5,282 nt of DNA, from assembly GCA_023432885.1 (NCBI GenBank), contig JAEZEU010000607.1:1-5282 (forward strand), read 5' to 3'. Shown here piece after piece: positions 5,149 to 5,282 of the stretch. The position numbers were made by a program, and so were the translations under genes. How positions within the stretch are numbered: the stretch's first letter is position 1; each line of letters starts with the position of its first letter. The DNA comes from Pseudomonadota bacterium (GTDB lineage Bacteria > Pseudomonadota > Alphaproteobacteria > Rhizobiales > Xanthobacteraceae). The notes under the pieces were generated by a model that saw only the letters and a list, made by a program, of their open reading frames with translations, did not search any database and was not told where the DNA came from.

Positions 5149-5282
5149 TTACCGCCCGCTGAAACTCGCCTTCCGTTTCTCCACGAACGCCGCGCGGCCT
5201 TCCAGCGCATCGGCGCTCTGACGCACTTCGGATTGCACCTCGATCTCGCGGCGGAATTGCGCAGCATAGGTGGCGTGCTCGC
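5149..5282 (-). CDS. Enoyl-CoA hydratase/isomerase family protein, C-terminal end (5' end outside window)
   Basis: Reading from the right edge on the minus strand, the frame is open to a TAA at 5151-5149 and encodes 43 residues. The end (EVRQSADALEGRAAFVEKRK followed by ASFSGR) has the pattern typical of the crotonase superfamily C-terminus: Ser/Asp-Ala-x-Glu-Gly-x-x-Ala-Phe-x-Glu-Lys-Arg followed by Phe-x-Gly. These enzymes hydrate or isomerise acyl-CoA thioesters, for example in beta-oxidation. The active-site region lies outside the window, so the specific reaction and gene symbol cannot be given. Its mRNA end faces the DUF1330 gene, with the 132-bp palindromic repeat between them. Confidence 0.85.
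   Translation of the reverse strand, partial: EHATYAAQFRREIEVQSEVRQSADALEGRAAFVEKRKASFSGR

Noticed and set aside
1..5282. CRISPR array, toxin-antitoxin, phage, defence or biosynthetic system
   Set aside because: No spaced direct repeats, integrase, transposase or related protein motifs were seen. The repeats present are palindromic intergenic elements and the genes are ordinary metabolic, transport and regulatory ones.

Overview
The window is high-GC DNA with tightly packed genes, strong G/C bias at third codon positions and short palindromic intergenic repeats. The protein types and the style of the repeats suggest an alphaproteobacterium of the Bradyrhizobium/Rhodopseudomonas group (Nitrobacteraceae). 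That placement is an inference from recognition of the sequences; no search was run.

Layout from left to right. (1) Bases 1-747, + strand: the C-terminal part of a YbaL/Kef-type cation:proton antiporter, namely the last membrane segments and the NAD(H)-binding RCK/TrkA-N domain. It is cut by the window edge. (2) 748-927: intergenic, with a weak terminator-like hairpin just after the stop. (3) 928-1125, +: a small acidic helical protein of unknown function. (4) 1124-1257: a 134-bp imperfect palindrome that fills the whole gap between two convergent stop codons, with a perfect 11-bp hairpin at its centre. (5) 3879-1257, - strand: a two-gene operon of a class III (omega-amino acid:pyruvate type) aminotransferase followed 28 bp later by a DadA-type D-amino acid dehydrogenase. 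Both have GTG starts with good Shine-Dalgarno sequences. (6) 3880-4038: the divergent control region, with a near-perfect 16-bp palindrome inside a plausible promoter for the regulator. (7) 4039-4587, +: an XRE-cupin (PuuR/SutR-like) regulator. (8) 4672-4962, +: a DUF1330 protein. (9) 4987-5118: a second long imperfect palindrome, 132 bp, again between convergent genes. (10) 5149-5282, -: the C-terminal end of an enoyl-CoA hydratase/isomerase family protein.

The coherent unit is the regulator, aminotransferase and dadA cluster. XRE-cupin proteins usually sense a small amine- or amino-acid-related ligand and control adjacent catabolic genes. Here the aminotransferase would move an amino group from an amine or omega-amino acid to pyruvate. 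DadA could then oxidise a D-amino acid, such as D-alanine formed by a racemase encoded elsewhere, to the 2-oxoacid and ammonium, restoring the acceptor. The amine substrate cannot be named from sequence alone. No mobile element, CRISPR array, tRNA, rRNA or defence system was seen. Apart from the repeats this is an ordinary chromosomal metabolic region.
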